NCBI RefSeq assembly: GCF_004331485.1
Contig: NZ_SJKD01000003.1
Span: forward strand, 248,001-312,000
Length of the DNA stretch: 64,000 nt
Direction of reading: 5' to 3'
Source: Kribbella capetownensis
GTDB lineage: Bacteria; Actinomycetota; Actinomycetes; Propionibacteriales; Kribbellaceae
Shown here: in pieces, positions 19,574-28,595 of the stretch
How the letters are laid out: each line of letters starts with the position of its first letter
Numbering within the stretch: position 1 is the stretch's first letter
The notes under the pieces: model-generated
Databases searched by the model: none
What the model saw: the letters and a program-made list of their open reading frames with translations, nothing else
What the model was told of the DNA's origin: nothing
Program-made: the position numbers and the translations under genes

Positions 19574-20407
19574 CTACTTGGTCGGGCTGGGCGCCGGGCG
19601 AGCGTAGCGATGCTCCTCCGGGGCGTGCAAGGCGGTGATCTGGACCTGCGGAAGCTCGGTCACCTCGGCCGTACCGCCCACCTGCGGACCGGTCACCTCG
19701 CTGACCAGGCCGCCGGGGAAATTGGCCGCCTCGGCCAGGTTGTGCGACTCCCCGATCGCCTCGATCACGTACGGCGAGTTCAGCTTCTGACCGTCGATCC
19801 GGATCCCCGGGGCGTCGTCGACGAAGTCCGTGCTGGCGACCACCCGGGCGGCGCCGTTGATCTGGATCGCCTCGGCGCCGGCGTCGCGCAGTTCCTCGAT
19901 CGCGTCCAGCAGGTTGCTCGAGGTCATCTTCGACTCGGGGTCGTTCAGCGTGATGCGCACTCCCGGGCCTTGAGCGGGCAGCGTGCCGGCCAGGATGCCG
20001 AGCGTACGCACCTGGGCCTCGGCCTGCTCGCGGGCCGTCTGGGCCTTGTCCGCACTGGAGGACAGCGAGTTCTTCCGCTCCTCCAGCTCGGCGATCTCGC
20101 TCTCCAGCCGGCGGGTGTTCTGACCGAGGCCGTCGAGGATCGCGATCAGGTCCTCGCGGCGGGCGTTCTGGTACCCGTCGTCGGCGCGGTTGACCCGGAC
20201 CTGGACGACGGCCACGCAGGCGACCAGCGCCAGTACGACGGCGACGATCGCCTGGCCGCGGGACGGCTTGAACCCGGTCCGCAGCCGGCGCAGTGCCAGG
20301 TTCGGCGTCCGGGGCTTGGGCTTGGCCTGGGGCATCGGCGTCGGCTCGTCCGGATGCGGCTGCTCGACCGGGTCCGGCTTGCTGGTCTCGGGGGTGTCGT
20401 CGCTCAT
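19574..20407 (-). CDS. DUF881 membrane-anchored protein (Rv1825-like)
   Basis: 277 residues. A Pro-rich cytoplasmic N-terminus (1-50) is followed by one membrane helix (about 53-70), a coiled coil (about 85-130) and the DUF881 domain (GPGVRITLND, AEAIQINGAARV, SPYVIEAIG). Topology resembles divisome or septum-linked proteins, but no function is established. It is one nucleotide from the DUF1290 gene. Confidence 0.85.
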   Translation of the reverse strand: MSDDTPETSKPDPVEQPHPDEPTPMPQAKPKPRTPNLALRRLRTGFKPSRGQAIVAVVLALVACVAVVQVRVNRADDGYQNARREDLIAILDGLGQNTRRLESEIAELEERKNSLSSSADKAQTAREQAEAQVRTLGILAGTLPAQGPGVRITLNDPESKMTSSNLLDAIEELRDAGAEAIQINGAARVVASTDFVDDAPGIRIDGQKLNSPYVIEAIGESHNLAEAANFPGGLVSEVTGPQVGGTAEVTELPQVQITALHAPEEHRYARPAPSPTK

Positions 20408-20408
20408 G

Positions 20409-20741
20409 TCAGGCCCGGAAGATGTGCCGCCGGATCGCGGCCATGTTGGTGAAGATGCGGATGCCCAGGACGACGACCACGCCGGTGGACAGCTGGGAGC
20501 CGACGCCGAGCTGGTCGCCGAGGTAGACGATCAGCGCCGCGATCAGCACGTTGGACACGAACGACACGACGAACACCTTGTCGTCGAAGATCCCGTCCAG
20601 GAACGCGCGCAGCGCCCCGAAGACGGCGTCGAGCGCGGCCACCACCGCGATCGGCAGGTAGGGCTGGGCCCACTCCGGGACATCGGGCGCGACCAGCAGG
20701 CCGATCACGACACCGATCACCAGTCCGAGTACGGCGATCAT
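20409..20741 (-). CDS. DUF1290 small membrane protein (Sbp/Rv1824-like)
   Basis: 110 residues with about three membrane helices. Conserved parts are LGLVIGVVIGLL, IAVVAALDAVFGALRA and GIRIFTNMAAIRRHIF. In Bacillus the homologue Sbp lies near the division genes. It is sandwiched between two DUF881 genes and overlaps the upstream one by ATGA, as in mycobacteria. Function unknown; a membrane complex with the DUF881 proteins is a fair guess. Confidence 0.85.
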   Translation of the reverse strand: MIAVLGLVIGVVIGLLVAPDVPEWAQPYLPIAVVAALDAVFGALRAFLDGIFDDKVFVVSFVSNVLIAALIVYLGDQLGVGSQLSTGVVVVLGIRIFTNMAAIRRHIFRA

Positions 20742-21589
20742 CTCGGTCCACTCACCTTCGCGTATCGCAGCGCGATGGTCGCATCGGCCGGCACCAGCAA
20801 GGAGTCCTCCGTCGTGATCGTCATCCGGACATCGAAGTTGCTGACCAGGTACTGCACCCACTGGCCGCCCGAGCTCTGCGAGAACCGGGCCGGCATGGTC
20901 GTGGTGTCCCCGATCGCGAGCACCGTGTACGGCGGGGTCAGCGAGCTGTAGTCGACCGTGATCGCACTCCCGGCACCGCGGATCGCGGTCATCGAGGTGA
21001 GCCGGTGACCGTTCACCGAGATCGCCTCCGCGCCCGAGGTCCACAGTCCGTTGACCAGCTGCTGCAGGTCGACGTCGAGCAGCCGGCCCTCTTTGTCGGC
21101 GTCCTTCGCGTCGTCGATGACCGCCTTGATGCCCGGACCGGTGGCCGCGATCGCGCCGGTCTGCAGCTCGAGGGCGTCCAGCTGCTGCTGCAGCACCGCG
21201 CCCGAGCTCGTGTTGCTCAGTCCGCTCGCCTGCAACCGGCGTACCTCGTCGGCCAGCTGCGACTGCCGGGTGCGCAGGCTGTTCAGCTGGGTGTCGGCCT
21301 GGTTGATCCGGGTGATCAGCTCTCTGCGCTGCTTCTCCGCCTCGGGCGCGCTGCGGTAGTTCTGCGAGGCCGCGACCGCGAGCAGGAACCCGAGGACGAG
21401 CAGCGCCACCACCAGCATCACGCGGTGCCGGGTCTTCGCCGGGCGCCCGTCCTGTTTCGGGCGGGTCCGGGCGGCGACGGCGTACCCCTCGTCGAGCGGG
21501 TGGGCCATGAGGTTGTTCAGCAACGACATCGACGCGTCGACGCGCCGCGGCTTGGGTGGGCCATCCTTCGGTGGCGCAGTCTGGGTCAC
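20738..21589 (-). CDS. DUF881 membrane-anchored protein (Rv1823-like)
   Basis: 283 residues. A charged N-terminus (1-57) precedes a single helix (RVMLVVALLVLGFLLAVAAS), a coiled coil (about 80-120) and the DUF881 domain (TGPGIKAVIDDAKD, AEAISVNGHRL, PYTVLAIGD). It is the paralogue of the gene on the other side of DUF1290. It starts 4 nt after the phosphatidyltransferase stop, so it belongs to the same operon. Confidence 0.85.
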   Translation of the reverse strand: MTQTAPPKDGPPKPRRVDASMSLLNNLMAHPLDEGYAVAARTRPKQDGRPAKTRHRVMLVVALLVLGFLLAVAASQNYRSAPEAEKQRRELITRINQADTQLNSLRTRQSQLADEVRRLQASGLSNTSSGAVLQQQLDALELQTGAIAATGPGIKAVIDDAKDADKEGRLLDVDLQQLVNGLWTSGAEAISVNGHRLTSMTAIRGAGSAITVDYSSLTPPYTVLAIGDTTTMPARFSQSSGGQWVQYLVSNFDVRMTITTEDSLLVPADATIALRYAKVSGPR

Positions 21590-21593
21590 GGCG

Positions 21594-22190
21594 CTACCCG
21601 GCCGGGTCGTTGATCGGTTTCACCGTCTGGACGAGGTGGCGGAGCTGGGCGAAGTACAGGGCACCGGCCCAGTAGTACAGCCCGGTCCCCCAGATCGCGA
21701 ACGCCCAGCCGAAGACCCTGGCGAGCAGGTTGAGCGTGCTGTCGCCGTCGCCGAGCAGGAGCAGCGGGAACGCGTACAGCAGGCAGAAGGTGGCCGACTT
21801 GCCGAGGAAGTGCACCGGCAGCGCGTTGAAGCCGCGACGGTGCAGCGCCGGCAGGGTGAGGGTGAGCAGCAGGTCCCGCAGCGGCAGCGCGATCGCCAGC
21901 CACCACGGGATGATGTCGCGCAGCGCCAGGCCGATCACGGTGGCAAAGATGTAGAGCCGGTCCGCGACCGGGTCGAGCATCTGCCCGAGCCGGGTGGTCT
22001 GGTTCATCCGCCGGGCGATCTGGCCGTCGGCCCAGTCGGTGAACCCGGACACGGCCAGCACCAGCAGTGCCCAGCCGTCCTCCTGCGGCCCGAGGATCAG
22101 CCACAGGAACAGCGGCACCCCCAGCAACCGGAGGAAGCTGAGCGCGTTCGGGATCGTGAGTACCCGATCGGACACTTCCACATCCGGCAC
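21594..22190 (-). CDS. CDP-alcohol phosphatidyltransferase (PgsA2-like)
   Basis: 198 residues with several membrane helices. The CDP-alcohol motif is complete: DWADGQIARR, then G, LDPVADR. It transfers a phosphatidyl group from CDP-diacylglycerol to a hydroxyl acceptor in the membrane; the acceptor is not predictable. I chose the GTG at 22190 because GGGAGGGG lies just before it; a GTG at 22208 would overlap that site. First gene of the block that runs to gcvH. Confidence 0.88.
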   Translation of the reverse strand: MPDVEVSDRVLTIPNALSFLRLLGVPLFLWLILGPQEDGWALLVLAVSGFTDWADGQIARRMNQTTRLGQMLDPVADRLYIFATVIGLALRDIIPWWLAIALPLRDLLLTLTLPALHRRGFNALPVHFLGKSATFCLLYAFPLLLLGDGDSTLNLLARVFGWAFAIWGTGLYYWAGALYFAQLRHLVQTVKPINDPAG

Positions 22191-22394
22191 GCGACCCCTC
22201 CCTCTCACCCTGGATACCGGTCGTAACTGTACTTGGGCGGCCGGACAGGTTTACGCCCGGCCATCCCGGGGCAGGCCCGGACATTCCCCTGATACCAGAA
22301 CGCGTCGCCACCGATCCCGCTACGCCCGCTGCAAACCAGTGACCCGATCGATACTCAAGGGTGATGCTTAGCTTGGAAAACGGGAGAGGTGCGG

Positions 22395-22763
22395 ATGAAG
22401 TTCCTGGTGTTGATCTACGGCAATCCGGAGTCGCGCAAGGTCTGGGACGCGCTGAGTGACGAGCAGAAGAAGGAAGGGATGGCCGGGTACGCGGCCCTGC
22501 ACGAGGCGCTCGCGGCGCGCGGCGAGCTGGTCGCGTCGGAGTCGCTGGACGACCCCGCCGCCACCAAGCAGGTGCTCATCCGCGACGGTCTCCCGATGAC
22601 CACCGACGGCCCGTTCGCCGAGGTCAAGGAGCAGCTGGCCGGGTTCTACCTGCTCGACTGCGACTCCATGGACCGTGCCGTGGAGATCGTCGGGCAGATC
22701 CCGGAGGCGCCGTTCAGCATCGTCGAAGTACGGCCGGTCCGCGATCTGTCGGCGTACTCCTGA
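22395..22763 (+). CDS. YciI/DGPF-domain protein
   Basis: 122 residues of the YCII-related family with KFLVLIYGNPES, TTDGPFAEVKEQLAGFYLLDCDS and the DGPF signature. Its ATG has GGGAGAGG at five bases. The stop and the sigma-factor start share TGATG, so the two are translated together. DGPF proteins are regularly paired with ECF42 sigma factors; their biochemical role is unknown. Confidence 0.9.
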   Translation: MKFLVLIYGNPESRKVWDALSDEQKKEGMAGYAALHEALAARGELVASESLDDPAATKQVLIRDGLPMTTDGPFAEVKEQLAGFYLLDCDSMDRAVEIVGQIPEAPFSIVEVRPVRDLSAYS

Positions 22764-23953
22764 TGCCGATCGAGGAGCTGCTGCGGGAGCAAGCACCTCA
22801 GGTCCTGAGCGCACTCGTCCGCCGGTACGGCGACTTCGATGCGTGCGAGGACGCGGTCCAGGAGGCGCTGCTGGCCGCGTCGCTGCAGTGGCCGGGCGAC
22901 GGCGTACCGGACAATCCGCGCAGCTGGCTGATCACGGTCGCGTCGCGGCGGCGGATCGAGGTACTGCGGAGCGAGGCGGCCCGGCAGCGGCGCGAGGAGA
23001 CCGTCGCGATGGAGACTCCCCCGGATCCGGACCCTGCGCCGTCGGTCGACGACTCGTTAACTCTGCTGATGCTGTGCTGCCACCCGGCGCTGACGCCGCA
23101 GTCCCAGATCGCGCTCACTCTGCGCGCGGTCGGCGGCCTCAGCACCGGCGAGATCGCCCGGGCGTTTCTGGTGCCGGAGGCAACGATCGGGCAGCGGATC
23201 AGCCGGGCCAAGGCGAAGCTGCAGGGTGCCCGGTTCGCGCTGCCGCCGACGGCCGAGCAGCCCGAGCGGCTGGCCGCCGTACTTCAGGTGCTGTATCTGA
23301 TCTTCAACGAGGGGTACACCGCGTCGTCCGGTTCGTCGCTGCACCGGGTCGAGCTGAGTACCGAGGCGATCCGGTTGACCCGGCAGCTCCGCGAGCAGTT
23401 GCCCGACGAGGGCGAGGTCGCCGGGTTGCTGGCGCTGATGCTGCTCACGGACGCACGCCGGCCGGCCCGTACGACGGGCGACGGTGCGCTGGTGCCGTTG
23501 CCGGAGCAGGACCGCTCAGTGTGGGACGCCGGCGCGATCGCCGAAGGTACTGAGCTGATCGCCTCGACCCTGCGCAGCGCACCGGTCGGGCCGTACCAGT
23601 TGCAGGCGGCGATCGCTGCGGTGCACGACGAGGCGAAGCGCGCCGAGGACACCGACTGGCGCGAGATCCTGATGCTGTTCGAACTGCTCGAGACGATGGC
23701 GCCCGGCCCGATGATCACCCTGAACCGGATCGTCGCCGTCGCCATGGTGCACGGTCCGGCGGCCGGGCTCGCGCTACTTGACGACGCCGACCCCGCGTTG
23801 CGCGACCATCACCGGCTGGCCGCCGTACGCGCGCATCTGCTCGAGCTGTCCGGCGACCGGGCCGCCGCTCGGGAGGCGTACCAGGAGGCTGCGCGGCTGA
23901 CGCAGAGCGATCCCGAGCAGCTCTATCTTCAGGGCCGCGCGGACGCGCTCTAA
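22763..23953 (+). CDS. ECF sigma factor, ECF42 group
   Basis: 396 residues. Sigma region 2 (about 15-75, with FDACEDAVQEALLAA and NPRSWLITVASRR), region 4 (about 105-160, with STGEIARAFLVPEATIGQRI) and a long C-terminal domain of about 220 residues with TPR-like helices. This layout and the linked DGPF gene define ECF42. There is no anti-sigma gene beside it, and the C-terminal part is believed to do the control in this group. Its stop overlaps the stop of the convergent methyltransferase by 4 nt. Confidence 0.9.
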   Translation: MPIEELLREQAPQVLSALVRRYGDFDACEDAVQEALLAASLQWPGDGVPDNPRSWLITVASRRRIEVLRSEAARQRREETVAMETPPDPDPAPSVDDSLTLLMLCCHPALTPQSQIALTLRAVGGLSTGEIARAFLVPEATIGQRISRAKAKLQGARFALPPTAEQPERLAAVLQVLYLIFNEGYTASSGSSLHRVELSTEAIRLTRQLREQLPDEGEVAGLLALMLLTDARRPARTTGDGALVPLPEQDRSVWDAGAIAEGTELIASTLRSAPVGPYQLQAAIAAVHDEAKRAEDTDWREILMLFELLETMAPGPMITLNRIVAVAMVHGPAAGLALLDDADPALRDHHRLAAVRAHLLELSGDRAAAREAYQEAARLTQSDPEQLYLQGRADAL

Positions 23954-24717
23954 GGTGCGAGCGGACGGCCCCAGCTCAGCTGCGCGACCACCTGCAACTC
24001 CAGAACGCCGTCCTTCGCGTACGGCGTGACCGCCTGCTCGATCGCGGTGTCGAACTCGGCAGCCTCCTCGCCGGACATCAGGTCCCGAGCGAGTGACGAC
24101 GTCGAGTGGAACTGCTCGATGTAGTCGGCAACGCGCTGCTCGAAGGTGATCGGCGTGGTCCGCACCGTGCCTGTCGGCTCCAGCAGCCCGCGCTCCTGGA
24201 TCGCATCTGCCACGCTGTACGCCGGGTTGTAGCTCTGGTTGCGCGAATGACGCTTGATGGTGGCCGCGACGCCGTCCCACCACGGCATGTCCACCGGGCC
24301 GTGCTCGATGATCACGAGCTGCGCGTTCGGTGTCAGGTGCGGGACGATCCGGGCGAACGTCTGCTGCCACGGCATCCAGTGGATGCTCGCGCCCGCGGTG
24401 ACCAGGGCGTACGGACCGTCCAGCTCGGCGGTCTCGATGCCGCTCACTTGCCAGCGCAGGTTGGGATGATCGCCGCCCGGCTGGTTGCGGCCCGCGTCGA
24501 CCATGGCCGGGGAGATGTCGATCGCATCCACGCGCTCGACTGTCGGCGCCAACGGCCGCGCGAGCGCTCCCTCGCCGGCGCCGATGTCGAGCACCGTCCT
24601 CGGCTCGTCGGTGATCAGCGCTTCGAGCCGGTCGAACACCTCGTCCGGGTACGGCGGACGATGCCGATACGCCTCTGCCACTGCCTCGTGCTGGAACGTT
24701 CCCGCCAGGTCGCTCAT
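23950..24717 (-). CDS. SAM-dependent methyltransferase, class I
   Basis: 255 residues. Motif I is VLDIGAGEGALARPLA and the acidic loop is VDAIDISPAM; FQHEAVAEAYRHRPPYPDEV is common in the UbiE/trans-aconitate-like branch. Substrate unknown. It overlaps the protease gene by ATGA, forming a three-gene operon with it and the VOC gene. Confidence 0.85.
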   Translation of the reverse strand: MSDLAGTFQHEAVAEAYRHRPPYPDEVFDRLEALITDEPRTVLDIGAGEGALARPLAPTVERVDAIDISPAMVDAGRNQPGGDHPNLRWQVSGIETAELDGPYALVTAGASIHWMPWQQTFARIVPHLTPNAQLVIIEHGPVDMPWWDGVAATIKRHSRNQSYNPAYSVADAIQERGLLEPTGTVRTTPITFEQRVADYIEQFHSTSSLARDLMSGEEAAEFDTAIEQAVTPYAKDGVLELQVVAQLSWGRPLAP

Positions 24718-25526
24718 GCCGACAGCCTCGCACGGACCTCGTCCATCGCCCGCTCGGTCGACCAGCGGGCCAGTTCCGGCCAGCTGTGGTCGCGGCGGAG
24801 CGCCTGGATCAGCCGGGTGCCGACGAAGTACCCGATGCGCCGGGGGAAGTCGGTCTGTCCGCTCATCCAGAGGAACCGTCCGCTCACCGCGTCGTCGTCG
24901 GAGTCGAGGTCTGCCAGGATCGCTGCCTCGGCCTCCTGCCGCCGGCTCTCACAGTCGGCGAGCCAGTCGTCGTACCCGGGTCCGAACCAGAGATGGTCGG
25001 CGAGGTCGTACTGCGGGAACAGCTCCGCGGTCAGTGCGGTGGCGAAGCCCTCGCTGTAGATGCGCTGGCCGAGCGGTCCGCCGCCGGGCCAGGGGCTCTC
25101 CGGCAGAGGGAGCTGCAGTGCATGGGCGATCTCGTGGGCGGCGAGGATCTCGGCCGACCGCTCGTCCGGGATCAGCTCGACCGCCAGGTACAGCGTGCCG
25201 TTGTCGACCCAGCCGTTCGACGTACCGAGCCCGACCATGGCGATGCCGTGGATGTCGAGGTGCTCCCCGTCCAGGACCGGTGCGACGCATGCGGCGGCCT
25301 CCTCGATCCAGCGGGTGGCGTGCGGTGCGTTGGCGCGGATGCGTGCTTCGAGTTCGGGGTAGGTCGCCAGGGCCTTCTCCAGGCGCTCCGGCTCGAGCGT
25401 GCGTCCGATCCGGGTGAAGTCGTTGAGCACTTCCGGGTGCTGGCCGGCGTACTCGTCCCACTGTCTGTTCGGGTCGGTCCAGAACTCCAGGAAGGCGGGC
25501 ACGAGGTCCCGGACGACGACTGTCAT
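24714..25526 (-). CDS. Putative zinc metalloprotease, DUF2268-like
   Basis: 270 residues with a gluzincin-type HEIAH motif (ILAAHEIAHALQLP) and a later YSEGFATALTAELFP, whose glutamate could be the third zinc ligand. This pattern is found in DUF2268 predicted Zn-dependent proteases. No signal peptide or membrane helix, so it is cytoplasmic. It overlaps its neighbours on both sides by 4 nt. Confidence 0.7.
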   Translation of the reverse strand: MTVVVRDLVPAFLEFWTDPNRQWDEYAGQHPEVLNDFTRIGRTLEPERLEKALATYPELEARIRANAPHATRWIEEAAACVAPVLDGEHLDIHGIAMVGLGTSNGWVDNGTLYLAVELIPDERSAEILAAHEIAHALQLPLPESPWPGGGPLGQRIYSEGFATALTAELFPQYDLADHLWFGPGYDDWLADCESRRQEAEAAILADLDSDDDAVSGRFLWMSGQTDFPRRIGYFVGTRLIQALRRDHSWPELARWSTERAMDEVRARLSA

Positions 25527-25909
25527 TCACTCCCCCAGGCGGTCGAGTGTTCGGTGAAGTACTCCGGCTCGCTGTGCACCGGAATCACGCAGAGCAGATG
25601 CCCACCGGGCGCCCGCAACGTGTGACAGCCCTGCCAGCTTGATACTTCGACAGCACCCAGATCGGTCAGCCGTGCGACCTCTGCGGGAACGTCGTCGGTC
25701 TCGATGTCCAGGTGGTACCGCGGCGCGTCGTCGATCGACTGGATCGCCAGCACATACCCGGGTACGCCGTCGTGCAACGACGTGAACTGCGGCTCTCCGG
25801 GCGGCGACGAGGTCCGCACCCCGAGCGCCTGCGACCAGAACCCGACCGCTCCGGGCACCTCGTCCTGGTGCACATCGATCAAGAACGTCGACACCCTGCT
25901 CCTGTGCAT
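25523..25909 (-). CDS. VOC (glyoxalase/bleomycin-resistance) family protein
   Basis: 128 residues with one VOC domain. The paired beta-alpha-beta-beta-beta modules are seen around VPGAVGFWSQALGV and PRYHLDIETDDVPAEVARL. Candidate metal ligands are H66-type (RYHLDIE) and late glutamates; the first ligand is not clear, so catalysis is uncertain. It heads the operon with the protease and methyltransferase. Confidence 0.8.
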   Translation of the reverse strand: MHRSRVSTFLIDVHQDEVPGAVGFWSQALGVRTSSPPGEPQFTSLHDGVPGYVLAIQSIDDAPRYHLDIETDDVPAEVARLTDLGAVEVSSWQGCHTLRAPGGHLLCVIPVHSEPEYFTEHSTAWGSE

Positions 25910-26012
25910 GCAGCCAAACCTAACTGCGCCGAAGCTCGGAGGCGCACGGAATATCCGGGCCGGGCCAGAGGTTGTCGGCGGTCACCGCTGCGGCCGATCG
26001 GAAGGACCCTTC

Positions 26013-26996
26013 ATGCGTGCGCTTGCCTTCAGGACCAACGGTGGACCCGAGGTCTTCGAGGAGATCGATCGTCCGGTCCCCGCGGCCGGCGACGGGCAGG
26101 TGCTGATCCAGGTGGCGTACGCGGGCGTGAACTTCGCGGAGGTGCAGCACCGCCGGGGCGAGTTCGGTGCGCCTGACGGACCCGACGGGTACGACGTACC
26201 GGGCCTGGAGGTCTCCGGGGTGATCGCCGCGATCGGAGCCGGCGTTGGCGGTCTCACCGAGGGCGAGGCAGTCGCGGCGTACCTACCTGGGTTCGGCGGT
26301 TACGCGGAGTACGCCGTCGCCGATGCCACCTTCGTCCGGCCGATCGGCGGCGTACCGGCGGCGGTGGCGGCCGGACTGCCGTGCGTCTTCCCGACGGCGT
26401 ACGGCGTACTCCACGACGCCGGCCGGTTGCGTGCCGGCGACACGGTGCTGATCCACGCGGCAGCCGGTGGTGTCGGCTCGGCCGCGGCCAGGATCGCGCG
26501 CACGCTGGGTGCGGACCGGATCTTCGGCACGGTCGGCTCGGCGGACAAGCTCGCACTGGCCGGATCCCTCGGGTACGACGCCCTGTTCAGCCGCGACGAC
26601 TTCGCCGGACAGGTGCTCGATGCCACCGACGGCGGTGGCGCCGACCTGGTGCTCGACCCGGTCGGCGGCCCGGTCCGCACGGCGAGCCTGGAAGCACTCG
26701 CTCCGTTCGGCCGAGTCGTGGTGTACGGCGACCTCGGCCGGCACGAGGACTGGACCGCTGACGTCTGGGACCTGTGGAAGACCAACAAGGCCATCGCCGG
26801 CTTCAACATCGGCGATCTTGCCCGGCGCTCTCCCGCCACCATCGGTGACTATCTGGCGGACGCGTTGAGCGCCCTCGAGTCCGGCGGGCTCACGCTGCCG
26901 GATCCCCAGATCGAGCCGCTGGCGGCCGCGTCGGCCGTTCATCAGCAGCTGGAATCAGCCACCACCTCGGGCAAGACGGTCTTCCGGGTGGCCTGA
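26013..26996 (+). CDS. NADPH:quinone oxidoreductase-like MDR protein
   Basis: 327 residues of the zinc-free medium-chain dehydrogenase/reductase family. It shows a GroES-like N-terminal half (GVNFAEVQHRRGEF), then the nucleotide site AAAGGVGSAAARIARTLGA and GGGADLVLDPVGG. The structural and catalytic zinc cysteines are absent, as in quinone reductases. The ATG at 26013 is preceded by GGAAGGA. Its stop is 3 nt from the convergent imuB stop. Confidence 0.85.
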   Translation: MRALAFRTNGGPEVFEEIDRPVPAAGDGQVLIQVAYAGVNFAEVQHRRGEFGAPDGPDGYDVPGLEVSGVIAAIGAGVGGLTEGEAVAAYLPGFGGYAEYAVADATFVRPIGGVPAAVAAGLPCVFPTAYGVLHDAGRLRAGDTVLIHAAAGGVGSAAARIARTLGADRIFGTVGSADKLALAGSLGYDALFSRDDFAGQVLDATDGGGADLVLDPVGGPVRTASLEALAPFGRVVVYGDLGRHEDWTADVWDLWKTNKAIAGFNIGDLARRSPATIGDYLADALSALESGGLTLPDPQIEPLAAASAVHQQLESATTSGKTVFRVA

Positions 26997-26999
26997 GTC

Positions 27000-28595
27000 T
27001 CAGTCGTAGGTGGCTTGGGCTTGCCAGGTGGTTCGGTGCAGGGTGAAGAGCCAGGCGCGGGTGTCGGCGGTCTGGAACTGGAAACGGGCCTGGCGGGACT
27101 CGGTGCTGGGATCCCACCAGCGTTCGTGGGTCAGCCAGGGGCCGGCCCAGGCGGTGATCGGGTGCAGCTTGTTGCTGTCGGCAACTTGTGGGGCCGGGTC
27201 CAGGCGGAAGGCGGTGGGGGCGCTGGAGAGGGCGCCCCGGGCGCTGACCGAGACCTCGCTGCCGTCCTCGGCGTACACCTTCGCCCGCAGCGGCGCGGGG
27301 AAGATCGTGGTGGGCGCGAGCGTCGGCCAGCGGGACGGGTCGACGGAGCTGATCGCGCCCGGCCACGGCTGGTCCGGTGGATGAGCCGGCACCGGGCGGT
27401 CGCCCCAGGGGACCAGGGTCTGCCGCTCCGCGAACCCCCGGCCGCCGCCGATCACCACCGACGCGACAGCGCCATGACCGAGCATGCTCTGCACCCGGGA
27501 CAGCGCTCGGTGGATCCGCTCGTCCGGCCCGCCGCCCCACAGTCCGTCGACATGTGCACCGACCGGATCCGCCTGATCGGGGACCAGCCGCAGCCGCACG
27601 ACGGGTGAGGTCAGCTCGCTGGTCGCCGTACCGCTCCCTTGCAGCTGCCAGCGGACCCGGTCCACCACGTCGGCCGCCGAGAACCAGCGCGGATGCAGCC
27701 ACTCCCGCTCGTGGATCCGCCCGGACTCGGTGCCGACCTCGACCCGGAGCGTCGTACACACCAGGCCGAGCTCGGTCAGCCGGGCGATCAGCTCGTCGGC
27801 GACCGAGCGGACCGCGAAGGCGACCTGGTCGACCCGGTCCACGGCCGGCTCGAAGTCGAGGGTGCGGGTGAGCTCGGGCGGGATCTCCCGAGCCACCACC
27901 GGGCGGTCGTCGGACCCACGGGCCAGCCGGTGGGCGAAGGCACCGTCGGGACCGAACCGCGTCAGCACCTCGGTGGCGGAAAGCTGCGCGAACGCACCCA
28001 GCGACCGCAGCCCGAGCCGGCGGAGCAGGTCCGTGAGCTGCGGTTGCTCGAGTACGTCGACGGTCAGCGGCGCAAGGAACTCCGGTGACCCGCCGGGCGG
28101 GACCACCAGGATCCGCGTCCGCGCCGAGCTCGCCCGGGCCGCCTGCTCGGCCGCGAACGGGCCGTCGGCGATCCCGACCCGGCCACCCAGGACCTCGAAG
28201 GTCTCGAGCCGGTCGAGCAGCTTCTCCGCGGCCGCGAACTCACCGCCGTAGAACCGGGTCGGGCCGCGCGCCTTCAACGCGCACATGCCCGGGCGGATCA
28301 CCTGGATGCCGGGCGTGATCGCCTCCAGGCAACTGATCACCGGGTCGAACGCCCGGGCGTCGATCACCGGGTCGTACTTCAGTACGACGAGCTCCGGGCA
28401 GCGTGACTGCGCGTCCCGGGCGCGCAGACCGCGGCGTACTCCGCCGGCCCGTGCGGCGGCGGAGGTGGCGAGGACCTTGCCCTTCTCGAGGATGGCAATC
28501 GGTTCGTCCGGGGAACGGCCCGCTGCCACAGCGGCCGCGGTCACCGGCCAGTCCGGCACCCAGATCACCAACGTGCGCGTCAGCCCACCACCCAT
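27000..28595 (-). CDS. imuB: ImuB, Y-family polymerase-like mutasome protein
   Basis: 531 residues. The Y-family polymerase fold is recognisable (TLVIWVPDWPV, RDAQSRCPEL, LGLRSLGAFAQL), but the usual catalytic acidic residues are not conserved (WVPDWP in place of D-x-D), as expected for ImuB, which acts as the hub linking DnaE2 and the beta clamp. Its ATG overlaps the imuA' stop (TGATG). dnaE2 is not in the window. Controlled with imuA' by an SOS box. Confidence 0.9.
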   Translation of the reverse strand: MGGGLTRTLVIWVPDWPVTAAAVAAGRSPDEPIAILEKGKVLATSAAARAGGVRRGLRARDAQSRCPELVVLKYDPVIDARAFDPVISCLEAITPGIQVIRPGMCALKARGPTRFYGGEFAAAEKLLDRLETFEVLGGRVGIADGPFAAEQAARASSARTRILVVPPGGSPEFLAPLTVDVLEQPQLTDLLRRLGLRSLGAFAQLSATEVLTRFGPDGAFAHRLARGSDDRPVVAREIPPELTRTLDFEPAVDRVDQVAFAVRSVADELIARLTELGLVCTTLRVEVGTESGRIHEREWLHPRWFSAADVVDRVRWQLQGSGTATSELTSPVVRLRLVPDQADPVGAHVDGLWGGGPDERIHRALSRVQSMLGHGAVASVVIGGGRGFAERQTLVPWGDRPVPAHPPDQPWPGAISSVDPSRWPTLAPTTIFPAPLRAKVYAEDGSEVSVSARGALSSAPTAFRLDPAPQVADSNKLHPITAWAGPWLTHERWWDPSTESRQARFQFQTADTRAWLFTLHRTTWQAQATYD

